Below, in pieces: positions 26,626 through 36,443 of a stretch of 42,823 bases of DNA. The translations under genes and the position numbers were made by a program. The notes under the pieces are model-generated. The model was not told the DNA's origin. It saw only the letters and a program-made list of their open reading frames with translations, and searched no databases. Origin of the DNA: Saprospiraceae bacterium (GTDB lineage Bacteria > Bacteroidota > Bacteroidia > Chitinophagales > Saprospiraceae). The stretch lies in NCBI GenBank assembly GCA_021739645.1, contig JAIPBL010000055.1:1-42823 (forward strand). Direction: 5' to 3'. The first letter of the stretch is position 1. Every line of letters starts with the position of its first letter.

Positions 26626-26722
26626 TCAGTTTTTTTGAAAAGCTATTTTGAGACTAAAACTAAGAGACATGAATTTCAACCTTATTTTATTGATGAAAGA
26701 GACAAGAGGAAAACGTTTTTTA

Positions 26723-27613
26723 ATGAAAAATGCGCTGTTTTTACTGGTCGCAATGACCCTCGTTACAGCCTGCGACCGGGAGGTCGAGCCCACACCTGCC
26801 TACCTGACCATCGAGCCGTTTGAGCTGCTTTCCACCAACCCGGATACCCACGGAAGTGTGTCGGAAAAAATCACGCACGCCGATATGTTCATGTTCGACA
26901 GCATTGAGAACAAGAGCATCCAACTGGGTACATTCCAATTGCCAGCCACCATTCCAGTACTAAATTCTGGCAAATTCAGCCTGAATGTGGATGCCATTAT
27001 CAAAGCAAACGGCAACTCGTATTACCTCCAGCCCTATCCGTTTTACAAGCGGTTTTCCACACCCATCACCCTCGCCCCGAACGTTGATGAAACTGTTTAC
27101 CCCAAAACCCAATACCGGGACGAGGTCGTTTTCGAGTTCATCGAGGACTTTGAGCACAATGGCGTACTGTTCAGCCTAGACCGTGACAACGACGACATGA
27201 CTGCCGTCACGCCCACCAACCAGGACGTTTTTGAGGGCGATTTCTCCGGCTTGGTCACGCTCGACAGTGCCCATCCGGTCATCGTGGCACAAACGGCGGA
27301 CTTGTACAACATCGAATACAGCTCGGCAGGCAAGGTGTTCATTGAACTGAATTACAAAACCGACGTGCCGCTCGAATTTGGCGTGGTGTCCGTGCAAGAC
27401 AATGGCGCAGAAGGCGATATCAATTTCGAGTTCGTTGTACTTGCAAAATCTGAGTGGAACAAAATCTATTTCGACTTGACCGAGTTAATCAGCACGGCCT
27501 CCAACCCCCGTTTTGCCCTGATTTTCCGAGGCGGCATCCCCCTTGAAAACGGCAAATATACCCTCGACATGGCCGAAATCAGGTTTGACAATATCAAATT
27601 GGTACACTTCTGA
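26723..27613 (+). CDS. Lipoprotein of unknown function
   Basis: A 296-residue protein. The signal MKNALFLLVAMTLVTAC contains a lipobox (LVTAC) with Cys17 as the lipidation site, so it is an outer- or inner-membrane lipoprotein. The ATG at 26723 is chosen; one at 26693 would add ten mostly basic residues. The mature part has alternating strand-like segments and ends FDNIKLVHF, resembling a jelly-roll carbohydrate-binding-like domain, but no family is recognised. It is followed after 51 bases by the sugar transferase gene and may be co-transcribed with it. Confidence 0.7.
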   Translation: MKNALFLLVAMTLVTACDREVEPTPAYLTIEPFELLSTNPDTHGSVSEKITHADMFMFDSIENKSIQLGTFQLPATIPVLNSGKFSLNVDAIIKANGNSYYLQPYPFYKRFSTPITLAPNVDETVYPKTQYRDEVVFEFIEDFEHNGVLFSLDRDNDDMTAVTPTNQDVFEGDFSGLVTLDSAHPVIVAQTADLYNIEYSSAGKVFIELNYKTDVPLEFGVVSVQDNGAEGDINFEFVVLAKSEWNKIYFDLTELISTASNPRFALIFRGGIPLENGKYTLDMAEIRFDNIKLVHF

Positions 27614-27664
27614 GCCGACTTTATTTCTGACTGCAAACTGCCAACTGACGCACTGCCAACTTAA

Positions 27665-29062
27665 ATGACTGCCACCCGTACCTACCAGCTTTTCGACTTC
27701 CTCACTGCCATGCTGGCTTGGACGCTGTTTTTTTTGTACCGTAAATGGCTGGAAGGTATAACGCCGGGATGGGCCGCACTCAACGACCTCAATTTTTACT
27801 ACGGCATTTTCATTATCCCCGTTGGCTGGCACCTGTTTTATTCGCTCTTCGACGACTATCGGGACGTTTACAGAATGGCACGCCTGGCCACGCTTTCCCG
27901 CACTTTTTTCCTAACATTTTTCGGGGTCGTCTTTGTGTTTTTCACGCTCATGCTCGACGACTTTGTTAAAGATTACACCACCTACTACACTTCGTTTGGG
28001 GTGCTGTTTGGCTTGCATTTCGTGCTCACGGCCACGGTACGCATGGTACTGCTGACCCGGGCGCACCAGCGGTTGCAGGCGGGGCTGGTCTCCTTTCCGA
28101 CACTGCTGGTGGGTGATGGGCTACGGGCCGCCGAATTGTACAAGGAATTGATTTCGATGAAAAAAAAGCCCGGCTACCGCTTTGTAGGTTATATCGGGCT
28201 GACGGAAGGTCACCCGCCTTTCGAGAACCTGCCCCGACTGGGCAGCCTGCCGGAGTTGTCGAAGGTCATTGCGAAGCACAAAATTGAAGATGTGCTGATA
28301 GCCATGGAACCGGAGGAACACATCAAGCTCACCGATACCCTCGACCGTCTTTTTGATTTTGGGGAGAAAATCCATATCAAAATCATTCCCGATTTGTACG
28401 ACAACCTGCTCGGCAACGTTCGGATGAACGAGGTTTACGGGGCCGTGCTACTGCATATCCGACAAGAACTGATGCCCAAATGGGAGCGGCTCGTGAAGCG
28501 GATGATGGATGTCGGTGTATCGCTGGCCGTGCTGGTGGGATTGAGTTGGCTCTATGTATATATCATGCTGCGGGTGCGGATGAGTTCTCCAGGACCAGTT
28601 TTTTACCGGCAAGAGCGGGTGGGTCTAAATGGCAAGCCGTTCCACCTCGTCAAGTTCCGCTCCATGCGCACCGATGCCGAGCAGGATGGCCCGCAGCTCT
28701 CGCAAGACGACGACCCCCGTGTGACCAAATGGGGCGCCACCATGCGCAAGTACCGCCTCGACGAATTGCCCAATTTTTGGAACGTGCTGGTGGGGGATAT
28801 GTCGCTCGTCGGGCCAAGGCCGGAGCGCCAGTTTTTCATCAACCAAATCGTGGAAAAAGCGCCGCATTACCGGCACCTGCTGAAAGTGCGGCCCGGCATC
28901 ACCTCGTGGGGGCAGGTGAAATACGGCTATGCCTCCAACCTGAACGAGATGCTCCAACGCCTTCGCTTCGATATCCTCTACATCGAAAATATGTCGCTGA
29001 CGCTGGACATAAAAATCATGTTTTACACCGTGATGGTATTGGTGCGGGGGGAGGGAAAATAG
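27665..29062 (+). CDS. Polyprenyl-phosphate sugar-1-phosphate transferase (exopolysaccharide initiation)
   Basis: A 465-residue membrane enzyme of the WcaJ/undecaprenyl-phosphate glucose phosphotransferase type. The N-terminal half has four membrane helices and a CoA-binding-like (NAD-fold) domain (LVGDGLRAAELYKELI, about residue 140). A further helix at about residue 285 leads to the bacterial sugar transferase domain: KFRSMRTDAEQ, RYRLDELPNFWNVL (here KYRLDELPNFWNVL), GDMSLVGPRPE and RPGITSWGQV. It transfers a sugar-1-phosphate to the lipid carrier, the first step of capsule or exopolysaccharide synthesis. No other polysaccharide genes lie nearby, so it is an orphan here. Full family length. 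Confidence 0.9.
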   Translation: MTATRTYQLFDFLTAMLAWTLFFLYRKWLEGITPGWAALNDLNFYYGIFIIPVGWHLFYSLFDDYRDVYRMARLATLSRTFFLTFFGVVFVFFTLMLDDFVKDYTTYYTSFGVLFGLHFVLTATVRMVLLTRAHQRLQAGLVSFPTLLVGDGLRAAELYKELISMKKKPGYRFVGYIGLTEGHPPFENLPRLGSLPELSKVIAKHKIEDVLIAMEPEEHIKLTDTLDRLFDFGEKIHIKIIPDLYDNLLGNVRMNEVYGAVLLHIRQELMPKWERLVKRMMDVGVSLAVLVGLSWLYVYIMLRVRMSSPGPVFYRQERVGLNGKPFHLVKFRSMRTDAEQDGPQLSQDDDPRVTKWGATMRKYRLDELPNFWNVLVGDMSLVGPRPERQFFINQIVEKAPHYRHLLKVRPGITSWGQVKYGYASNLNEMLQRLRFDILYIENMSLTLDIKIMFYTVMVLVRGEGK

Positions 29063-29164
29063 GCAGGTTGCAATCCAATCAAGCGTAAAATGGTGAACTC
29101 GTTCAGCTTGGCTCGGCTATCTTTTGACAGAAAAAAGCTATCTTGCAATAAATTTTGAAAAATT

Positions 29165-29809
29165 ATGACTGCTGATATCCAAGCCAATTACCCACCCAAG
29201 CAAGCTCCGGCGAAAAAGCGTAAAATCCCGGAGTACCTCATCAAGGAAACGATTGATGGAATCCCATTTTATTATGCCGGCTTTGAGTCGGTTTTGAGTA
29301 AACACAAAACAAAAACTGACATCATGGCTGATAGTGGGTTGCAAAGCTTTATCAAGGCTTTTTTAATGGAGATACTTCTCAAAACACTCGATACAAAGCA
29401 GTTCAAGGTTTTGGTGGGCGAAATAGGAAACCACCTCGACCACCGCACCAACCTAGCCCTTGACCTGGCCATCTACGACCGTACCCAATTAACAGGAAAA
29501 AAAATCACCGCCAAATACATAGACTTTGCTCCCAAAATCGTCATCGAAGTGGACGTGCGAGTGGAGTTGGCGGAAAACAAAGAGGAAGTGTTCGATGCGT
29601 TCGTACTCCGCAAAGTGCGCAAGCTGCACGAATTCGGTACGGAGAAAATCATCTGGATTTTCACCAAAAGCAAGACCATCATCGTCGCAACACCCGGAAA
29701 TTCTTGGGGCGTTTTCGACCTGAACGAAGATGTGGAAGTAATGGAAGGCATCCAATTCAACTTGGGCAAATACCTTGAATCCGAGGGTATCGAATTGGGA
29801 GAGGTATAG
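29165..29809 (+). CDS. Divergent Uma2-like nuclease-fold protein
   Basis: A 214-residue cytoplasmic protein. The central strands LALDLAIYDRTQ (Asp) and FAPKIVIEVDVR (Glu) match the two acidic motifs of Uma2/PD-(D/E)XK proteins, and FGTEKIIWIFTKSKTI takes the place of the usual EYWLVDP strand. The basic N-terminus (KQAPAKKRKIPEYL) could contact nucleic acid. Identity with the Uma2 protein at 24390 is low. It is alone, followed by a bidirectional terminator. Family call moderate, biochemical role unknown. Confidence 0.65.
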   Translation: MTADIQANYPPKQAPAKKRKIPEYLIKETIDGIPFYYAGFESVLSKHKTKTDIMADSGLQSFIKAFLMEILLKTLDTKQFKVLVGEIGNHLDHRTNLALDLAIYDRTQLTGKKITAKYIDFAPKIVIEVDVRVELAENKEEVFDAFVLRKVRKLHEFGTEKIIWIFTKSKTIIVATPGNSWGVFDLNEDVEVMEGIQFNLGKYLESEGIELGEV

Positions 29810-29836
29810 TTGATTTCATTCACCGTACCATGAGAA

Positions 29837-29873
29837 AAAAGGACGGGGAGGGTTTAAACCTCCCCGGCCTTTT
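29837..29873. terminator. Bidirectional intrinsic terminator
   Basis: A palindromic hairpin: AAAAGG..GGGGAGG, a GTTTAAA centre, then CCTCCCC..CCTTTT. A-tract and T-tract flank the stem on the two sides, so it can stop transcripts from both convergent genes (29165-29809 and 34043-29889). Confidence 0.85.
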
Positions 29874-29888
29874 CCATTAGTAAAACCC

Positions 29889-32800
29889 TCACCTCACTAT
29901 CGTCACATCCCCTTTGTACAGCTGCCTCGTCCCATCCTTGAACTCAATATCCGCCAGGTAAATGAACACGGACACGTCCAGCTTTTCGCCACGGTGCGTG
30001 CCGTCCCAACCGTATTCAATAGCATCGGGCTGGCTGTGGTAAATCTCGTACAAAGACTCGCCCCAACGGGAAAAAACGATGAACGAGTGGATTTCCTTCA
30101 CGCTGCGCCCATCGCTGAACACCATGAACACATCGTTGATGCCATCGTCGTTCGGGCTGAAACTATTCGGGATATAAACCTTCCCCTTGCCCACTTCCAC
30201 CACCACCGAGGCCGAGGCCGTGCAGCCGCCAAAATCAGTGACCGTTAGTGTGTAGGTTGTTTGCGCAAGCGGCGAAGCGGTCGGCTTCCGGCAGTCCAGA
30301 CAACTGAGTGTGGGATCTTCCAACCAGGCATAAGTCAGGCCGCTGGGCGGATTGACCGTTGGGTTCAGCACCACCGACTCGCCCAAGCGGATGCTGAGGC
30401 CGTTGGCGAAGCTGACGGAAACATTGTTCACAAAAACCAGCGTTACGGTGTGCGTGGAATCACAGCCGTTGCTGCCCGTGAAGGTCTGTGAGTAGTCACC
30501 TTCCGCAGTGGCCGGTTGCCCGAAAATAGTCGCCGTGCCGCCCTCACAGATTTGTATTTGCTCGCTCGTGCTCGCCGTAGGAATGGACGGCAAGGCCGTC
30601 ACCGTCACGATGGAATCACAACCGTTTTGCGAAGCAAAAGTAAAGTTCTGGCTCGTGCCGGGCTGGAGGCTCGTACCGTTGTATATAAGCGGTTCGCCAG
30701 CGCAACCTTGCAAGGTCACAGCACCAGTGAGCACGGCAAGTTCCTGCACCGTTACCGTCACGACGGAGTCGCAACCCTGCCAAGTGTCGAGCGTCACGTC
30801 GGTGGTGCTCCCGGGTTGTAGGGTTTGGCCGTTGTAGGTCACAGTGCTGCCAGTGCAGGCTTGCAGGTTCAGTGCGGAACTTTGCGGCAGCAACTCAACC
30901 ACCGTGACGGTCACGGTGCTGTCGCAACCATTTTGCGCAGCAAAAACAAACGGGGTCACGCTGCCGGGTTGCAACTGTTGGCCATTGTAGGTGGCGGTGC
31001 TACCCGTGCAGGCCGTCAGCGAGAGGCTGCTGCTGCTGGTTTGGAGTGCTTGAACGGTCACAGTCACGGTGCTGTCGCAACCGTTTTGCGCAGTAAGCAC
31101 AAACGGCGTGATGCTTCCCAATGCAAGCTGCTGGCCATTGTAAGTGGCCGTACTGCCAGGGCAGGCCGTCAAAACCAAGTTGCTGAAGAGCGGCGGCGAT
31201 GCGACCACGGTGACGGTCACGGTGCTGTCGCAACCATTTTGCGCAGTGAGCACAAACGGGGTCATCGTGCCAGCGGCGAGCGTTTGCCCATTGTAGGTAG
31301 CGGTGCTGCCGGGGCAGGTAGTCAGCGTGAGCGAAGAACTGAAGGCTTGCAGCGCCGTCACGGTGACGGTCACGGTGCTGTCGCAACCTTGCGAAGCGAC
31401 AAAATCAAACTGCGTGACACTGCCCGGCGCTAGGGCCTGGCCGTTGTAGTTGGCGGTCGTACCGGGGCAGGTGGTGAGGGCCAGCGAGGTTTGGTAGCCC
31501 TGCACCTCGTTCACCACCACATTCACGACGGAGTCGCAGCCGTTGGTGGCGGTGAAGGTGAAGTTGAGGTCGGTGCCTGGTGGCAGGGCAGTGCCATTGT
31601 AGGTGACGGTGTTCCCCTGACAAGTTTCCAGCACCAGCGAGTCCGTGTAAGTTTGGAGTGCTGCCACGGTCACTGTAACCAAAGAGTCGCAGCCGAAAAA
31701 GGAGGTATAAGTGAAGTCGGTCACGCTGCCCGGCTGAAGGTTCTGACCAAAGTAAAATGCCGTTCCGCCTTGACAAGCAGACAAGTTTACGCTTGTGGGC
31801 GGCACTAGAATTTCCTCCACCGTCACCGTCACGGTGCTATCGCAACCATTTTGCGAAGCAAGCACAACGGGCGTCACGCTGCCCGGCTGGAGCGTCATTC
31901 CGGCGTAACTGATAGGTATTCCCTGACAAGTCGGAACGGTCAAATCGCTGGCGTAGGTGAGCAATTCCACCACGGTCACCGTCACAATCGAGTCACAGCC
32001 AGCGGCGGTGGTGAAGGTGAAATCCGTGACGCTACCGGGTTGGAGGGTCTGGCCGTTGTAGCTCACGGTCATGCCGGTGCAGGCATCGAAGCTCAAGTTT
32101 TGCTGAAAAGCAGCCACCTCCGACACGTTCACGGTCATGATGCTGTCGCAACCAGCAGCAGTCGTGAAAGTGAAATCTGTTGAAGTATTGGGCTGGAGCT
32201 GTTGCCCGTTGTAGCCGATGGAGGTGCCTGGGCAAGCCTGGAAATTCAGCGTGTCCGTCAGCACGGGGAGTTCCGTCACGGTGACGGTCACCACCGAGTC
32301 ACAGCCGTTGAAAGCGGTGAGGGTAAACGGCGTGACCGTGTTCGGTTGGAGCTGGGTTCCAGCGTAGGTGACCGTAGTTCCGGTGCAGGTTTTCAAGGCT
32401 TTATTGCTGGCATAATTGGGCAAGGTTTGCACGGTGACGTGCACGGTACTGTCGCAGCCGTTGGCCGCCGTGAGGACGAAATTTTGGGTAGCGCCTGCCG
32501 GCAACATTTGCCCGTTGTAACTCACGCTGTCCCCGACGCAAGCTTTCAGCGTAAGGTTGGAGTTAAAAACGGGCTTACCAGTTACGTTCACCGTGAGCAA
32601 AGAGTCGCAGCCGTTGGCCGACGTCAGGTGAAACTGGGTGCTGCTGCCGATGGCCAGGTTTTGCCCCATGAAACTTGCCGTTTGCCCCTGACAGGCTTTG
32701 AGGTTGAGGGTTCCTGTCGAATTGGGCAGCGATTGCACGTTGACTTGCACCACCGAATCGCAGCCGTTGGAGTTGGTGAAGGTAAATGTGCTGTTGCTGC

Positions 32801-34043
32801 CCGCAGCCAGTGGGATGCCGTTGTACATCACCGTTTTTCCCTGACAGGCGTAGAGCTGGATGTTGTTCGTCGTGTTGCCGGAGACCGTCACGACCACGTC
32901 GGCGGTGTCCGTTCCACAAAAATTGGAAACGACGGCGTAGTAGGTGGTCGTGACCGTTGGGCTGACGGTGATGGAGTTGCCCGATTGCCCCGTGGGCAGC
33001 CAGGTTATTGTGTTCGTACCGGTGGCATTGGCGGTCAGGGTGACGCTTTCACCCTGGCAAATGAACTTGTCGTTGGAGGCATTCACCACCGGAAAAGGGA
33101 TAGTGGTGACGGTAAAATTAATGGAAGTTGGCCCACAATAATTGAAGCCGGTGGCGGTGTAGGTGGTAGGCGAAGTAGTTGGAACGACCACGTTGATTGG
33201 CCCAGAACCTCCGCCGGGGCTCCAAGTTACATAATCCGTAAATTCGGTATTTACAATTAGGGTAGCAGGAGTGCCTTCGCAAACCTCAATGTTTGGGTCT
33301 TCGGGCGTCAGCATCGGAAACGGGTCAACGATGACAGTAATCGTGGTGCTAAAATCGCAGCCAGCATTGGAGCCGATGATGGTAAAAGTTTCGGTTTGAT
33401 TTAAGGTTACGGTGATGCTCGGAGTAGTTTGCCCACCTGGTTGCCAGAGGATGTCCTCAACGAGGTGGTTGGGGACGACAGTCAGGACAGCTGTGCCGCC
33501 AGGGCAGATATGCACTTCGGCCGGCGCAGGAGTCAGCGTGGGCTCGAAGCATGGGAATACGCCTTCGTAAGTATCGCCTGAGCCGGGGCCACCTGGGCAC
33601 TGATTTGCCTCTTGTCCGCCGCCATCCCATGCTGTTGGAATGCCGGAAACGACCATTGTGAACGGGAAACTCTCATCATTCGGCTGGGTGTTGATGTCGA
33701 GGAACACTGGGCCAGAGCCAGGTGCAGGGTTGCCCCACTGCACGTTGCCGCCATTGATGACGGCATTGAGCGTGGTGCCGTTCGCACTGGTAAAACTGGA
33801 CGGCGATATGCTCAGGATGGTGGCGTCGATGTTGAGGTAAAAGCCCCAAGTGGAGCCAACGCCCGTCGTGGTGCCGCCAGCTACCAGCGCCGTCCAATCG
33901 ATGGTAAAAGTACCGTCCCCATTGTCGGTAATGCCGTTCATCAGATAGCCAGAAGTATCGCAGGCAGACAATAGACCGGGCAGCGAAAGGAAAACGAGTA
34001 AAAGGAAGGTGATTTTTTTGCGAAATGTAAATATTCTCTTCAT
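29889..34043 (-). CDS. Giant secreted GCDS-repeat protein with T9SS type B sorting domain
   Basis: A 1384-residue cell-surface protein. Signal peptide at residues 1-27 (MKRIFTFRKKITFLLLVFLS...). Residues 28-165 form a unique domain (DTSGYLMNGITDNGDGTFTI). Residues about 170-395 have three Ig-like repeats (ICPGGTAVLTV; VCEGTPATLIV; ICQGESVTLTA). About residues 395-1200 hold sixteen units ending in GCDS, period 51 residues (CPGSTATYNGQTL, PGSVTPFVLTAQ, NGCDSTVTVTV). Then follows an Ig-like linker (LSIRLGESVVLNP) and the type B sorting domain (NSFSPNDDGINDVF ... FSRWGESLY ... YGWDGTHRGE). Two cysteines per repeat suggest serial disulphides forming a rigid stalk, an inference. It is a probable adhesin, monocistronic, with a bidirectional terminator at its 3' end. 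Confidence 0.85.
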   Translation of the reverse strand: MKRIFTFRKKITFLLLVFLSLPGLLSACDTSGYLMNGITDNGDGTFTIDWTALVAGGTTTGVGSTWGFYLNIDATILSISPSSFTSANGTTLNAVINGGNVQWGNPAPGSGPVFLDINTQPNDESFPFTMVVSGIPTAWDGGGQEANQCPGGPGSGDTYEGVFPCFEPTLTPAPAEVHICPGGTAVLTVVPNHLVEDILWQPGGQTTPSITVTLNQTETFTIIGSNAGCDFSTTITVIVDPFPMLTPEDPNIEVCEGTPATLIVNTEFTDYVTWSPGGGSGPINVVVPTTSPTTYTATGFNYCGPTSINFTVTTIPFPVVNASNDKFICQGESVTLTANATGTNTITWLPTGQSGNSITVSPTVTTTYYAVVSNFCGTDTADVVVTVSGNTTNNIQLYACQGKTVMYNGIPLAAGSNSTFTFTNSNGCDSVVQVNVQSLPNSTGTLNLKACQGQTASFMGQNLAIGSSTQFHLTSANGCDSLLTVNVTGKPVFNSNLTLKACVGDSVSYNGQMLPAGATQNFVLTAANGCDSTVHVTVQTLPNYASNKALKTCTGTTVTYAGTQLQPNTVTPFTLTAFNGCDSVVTVTVTELPVLTDTLNFQACPGTSIGYNGQQLQPNTSTDFTFTTAAGCDSIMTVNVSEVAAFQQNLSFDACTGMTVSYNGQTLQPGSVTDFTFTTAAGCDSIVTVTVVELLTYASDLTVPTCQGIPISYAGMTLQPGSVTPVVLASQNGCDSTVTVTVEEILVPPTSVNLSACQGGTAFYFGQNLQPGSVTDFTYTSFFGCDSLVTVTVAALQTYTDSLVLETCQGNTVTYNGTALPPGTDLNFTFTATNGCDSVVNVVVNEVQGYQTSLALTTCPGTTANYNGQALAPGSVTQFDFVASQGCDSTVTVTVTALQAFSSSLTLTTCPGSTATYNGQTLAAGTMTPFVLTAQNGCDSTVTVTVVASPPLFSNLVLTACPGSTATYNGQQLALGSITPFVLTAQNGCDSTVTVTVQALQTSSSSLSLTACTGSTATYNGQQLQPGSVTPFVFAAQNGCDSTVTVTVVELLPQSSALNLQACTGSTVTYNGQTLQPGSTTDVTLDTWQGCDSVVTVTVQELAVLTGAVTLQGCAGEPLIYNGTSLQPGTSQNFTFASQNGCDSIVTVTALPSIPTASTSEQIQICEGGTATIFGQPATAEGDYSQTFTGSNGCDSTHTVTLVFVNNVSVSFANGLSIRLGESVVLNPTVNPPSGLTYAWLEDPTLSCLDCRKPTASPLAQTTYTLTVTDFGGCTASASVVVEVGKGKVYIPNSFSPNDDGINDVFMVFSDGRSVKEIHSFIVFSRWGESLYEIYHSQPDAIEYGWDGTHRGEKLDVSVFIYLADIEFKDGTRQLYKGDVTIVR
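30430..32860 (-). repeat. Sixteen tandem 153-bp in-gene repeats (51-residue GCDS unit)
   Basis: Sixteen GCDS motifs are spaced by about 51 codons. The units near 30900-31400 are almost identical at DNA level (the plus strand shows GGTCACGGTGCTGTCGCAAC again and again), and the outer units are more diverged, which is typical of recent expansion in the centre of an array. Such an array is prone to length change and to mis-assembly from short reads. Confidence 0.85.
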
Positions 34044-34332
34044 GTGTTTGTTTTAAATTACTGATGCTGGGTGGAAGCATTTTTATTCCAAAGAAAACGA
34101 AGTGGTGAAAGTACGTAAAAAAATACGCTCACCAGAATGTCAAGGGTAGGCAAATAGTGAAATGCTCAATATTTGGCAGTTTTCATTAGCAAGTTAACAG
34201 CTCTAAATGGACAAATCTCCTGTACTTTTATTAGAATTTCCTTTCCCAAAAAGAGATACAGGGCATCTGATGTTTTTGAGTGGATAATTTGGTTAATTTT
34301 GTTTTATCATTTTAACCTAAACTCCTATAATC
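34044..34332. promoter_or_regulatory. Divergent intergenic region with a possible promoter at 34294-34301
   Basis: AT-rich region between two divergent T9SS cargo genes. TAATTTTG at 34294-34301 matches the Bacteroidota -7 consensus TAnnTTTG and lies 31 bases before the downstream ATG. A TTTG lies at 34275-34278, but the 15-base spacing is shorter than the usual 19-21, so the call is weak. Confidence 0.3.
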
Positions 34333-36360
34333 ATGCAAAACGCTTTACACCTGTCTATCATTTTCGCTGCCTGCCTTTTATCATTTCAATCCCATGCACA
34401 AATTATTGAAGAGGGTTTTGAAAACGTTCCCAACCTTACCCCTGCCAGCAATTTGCCCTCTGGTGTGTGGACAACATGGTCAAACTCACCTTCTGAAGAG
34501 GCTTTGGTATCAAATGCCCAAGCAGCCAATGGCACCCAATCGCTAGTCGTGACAGAATCTGCTGACGCCTTGGTCCTACTGGGCAACAAGACCAGCGGCA
34601 TCTACACGGTTCAATGGAATATGTACGTGACCAATTCCATTGAAAATGAAGTGGCTTATTATGACTTTCAGAAATCCGAAACACCGGGGATAGAATGGGG
34701 TGCAGAAGTTTTTTTCTTTAATAATGGCATAGGACAAGTAAATGCAACTACTACCGATATTCTTTTCAATTTTGAATTTAACACCTGGTTTAAAGTAACC
34801 CATATCATCGACTTGGATGCTGATATAGTCACTATGCTAATAGATGACATTGAAATTGGGAACTGGCCAGCAAGCACCATACCGGGAGGTACCGGGCAAA
34901 CTGGCTTAAAACAACTTGGCGCCATCAATTTTTTTTCAATTCATGTTAATTCAGCTTATTTCATTGACGATATGGTGTTTGTTGATGGTGTCATAAATCA
35001 TGCGCTTGTCACTGGCATCATACGCCACGATGAAAATTATGATTGCCTTATAAATGGCACAGAAAATACTTTACCAAATTTTGGCATCGAATTCCAAGGG
35101 CAAAATGGGACATCCACCTCAACTACAAAGTCAAATGGGGTGTATAAATGGTTTGCACCATTAGGTAATTATTCCATAAGTGTCAATCCCCCCAACAGCT
35201 ATTGGGATATTTGTCCTTTTAACGATCAACTCCAAATACTCAATACCAACGATACCATACAACTCGATTTTTCTGCCAAAGCCGCTATTAACTGCCCAGC
35301 AATGACAGTTGATATTACAGCGCTGTGGCTTCGCAGGTGCTTTACCAACCAATTGTATGTTCATTATTGCAATGAAGGGACTATCCCCGGTAATGCAGCT
35401 ACCATTGATGTGCAATTGGACTCGTTCTTTATTTACCAAAGTTCAACCATTCCTCTCAGTAGCCAAAATGGCAACGTGCTCTCCTTTGAACTCGGCAATG
35501 TTGGCATTGGCGAATGTGGCGATTTCATAATCAATGTACTAATTGACTGCCAAGCTACATTAGGCCAAGAGCATTGCTATTCTGCAAAGGTCTATCCAGA
35601 TACCATTTGCAACAGCACCAGAGCCGACCAGTCATTTACCGAGGAGTGCCAGCTTAATATTGGCAGCTTTGACCCCAACGACAAACGGGCATTTCCAGAA
35701 GGCGAAGGACCTAATTTTACTATCTTACCGAACCAAGAAATCAAGTACCAAATCCGGTTCCAAAACACAGGGACGGATACTGCCTTCAATGTCATGGTTG
35801 TGGACACGATTTCACCGCTGCTCAATTTGACCACGCTACGAACGGGTGCTGCAAGTCATCCTTTCACATTAAGCAAGGAAAACAGGGCGGTGAAGTTTCA
35901 TTTTGGCAATATACTCTTACCGGACAGCACCACCAATGAACCAGGCTCACATGGGTTCATTAACTTCTACATCTCTCAAGTAGATGACCTCCCAAACGGC
36001 TCAAAAATCGAAAACCAAGCTTCGATTTATTTCGACTTCAATGACCCTATATGGACGAACATAGCTTTGAACACTGTGGATATGCCACTAAACAATACGG
36101 AACAGCACCAACCATTGGACATGGAGCTTTCGCCCAACCCTATTTCGGGCAAACAAGGTGTGCGGATAACTTCCCATTTGCCAGTGGAAAACGGAGAAGT
36201 TACGATATACCAAGCCAATGGGTTGGCGGTTATCAAGCAACCTTTCAATGGAAGCCACACAATTGCGCCACTTAACAACCTCCCTGCCGGCCTTTATTGG
36301 GTTCGACTTGCCGACAGATATGGGCATTTTAACACAAAGAAATTGGTCGTGATTGAGTGA
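34333..36360 (+). CDS. Secreted protein with DUF7619-like domain and T9SS type A sorting domain
   Basis: A 675-residue exported protein. Signal peptide MQNALHLSIIFAACLLSFQSHAQ. Residues about 24-220 resemble a concanavalin-like domain (FENVPNLTPASNLPSGVWTT at the start). About 225-310 is a carboxypeptidase-regulatory/SdrD B-like segment (TGIIRHDENYDCLIN). About 455-590 matches the conserved block often annotated DUF7619 or conserved repeat domain: SFDPNDKRAFPEG, IKYQIRFQNTGTDTAFNV, VVDTISPLL, ENQASIYFDFNDPI. The last 80 residues are the type A sorting domain (LSPNPISGKQGV ... LPAGLYWVRL). Surface location; role unknown. Confidence 0.8.
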   Translation: MQNALHLSIIFAACLLSFQSHAQIIEEGFENVPNLTPASNLPSGVWTTWSNSPSEEALVSNAQAANGTQSLVVTESADALVLLGNKTSGIYTVQWNMYVTNSIENEVAYYDFQKSETPGIEWGAEVFFFNNGIGQVNATTTDILFNFEFNTWFKVTHIIDLDADIVTMLIDDIEIGNWPASTIPGGTGQTGLKQLGAINFFSIHVNSAYFIDDMVFVDGVINHALVTGIIRHDENYDCLINGTENTLPNFGIEFQGQNGTSTSTTKSNGVYKWFAPLGNYSISVNPPNSYWDICPFNDQLQILNTNDTIQLDFSAKAAINCPAMTVDITALWLRRCFTNQLYVHYCNEGTIPGNAATIDVQLDSFFIYQSSTIPLSSQNGNVLSFELGNVGIGECGDFIINVLIDCQATLGQEHCYSAKVYPDTICNSTRADQSFTEECQLNIGSFDPNDKRAFPEGEGPNFTILPNQEIKYQIRFQNTGTDTAFNVMVVDTISPLLNLTTLRTGAASHPFTLSKENRAVKFHFGNILLPDSTTNEPGSHGFINFYISQVDDLPNGSKIENQASIYFDFNDPIWTNIALNTVDMPLNNTEQHQPLDMELSPNPISGKQGVRITSHLPVENGEVTIYQANGLAVIKQPFNGSHTIAPLNNLPAGLYWVRLADRYGHFNTKKLVVIE

Positions 36361-36443
36361 TTTGAAAGGTGAGTGTCGATATCCGATGATTTGGCTTGCC
36401 CAATATTTTATGGTAAATTACCCGTAGACCAAAAACACGTAAA

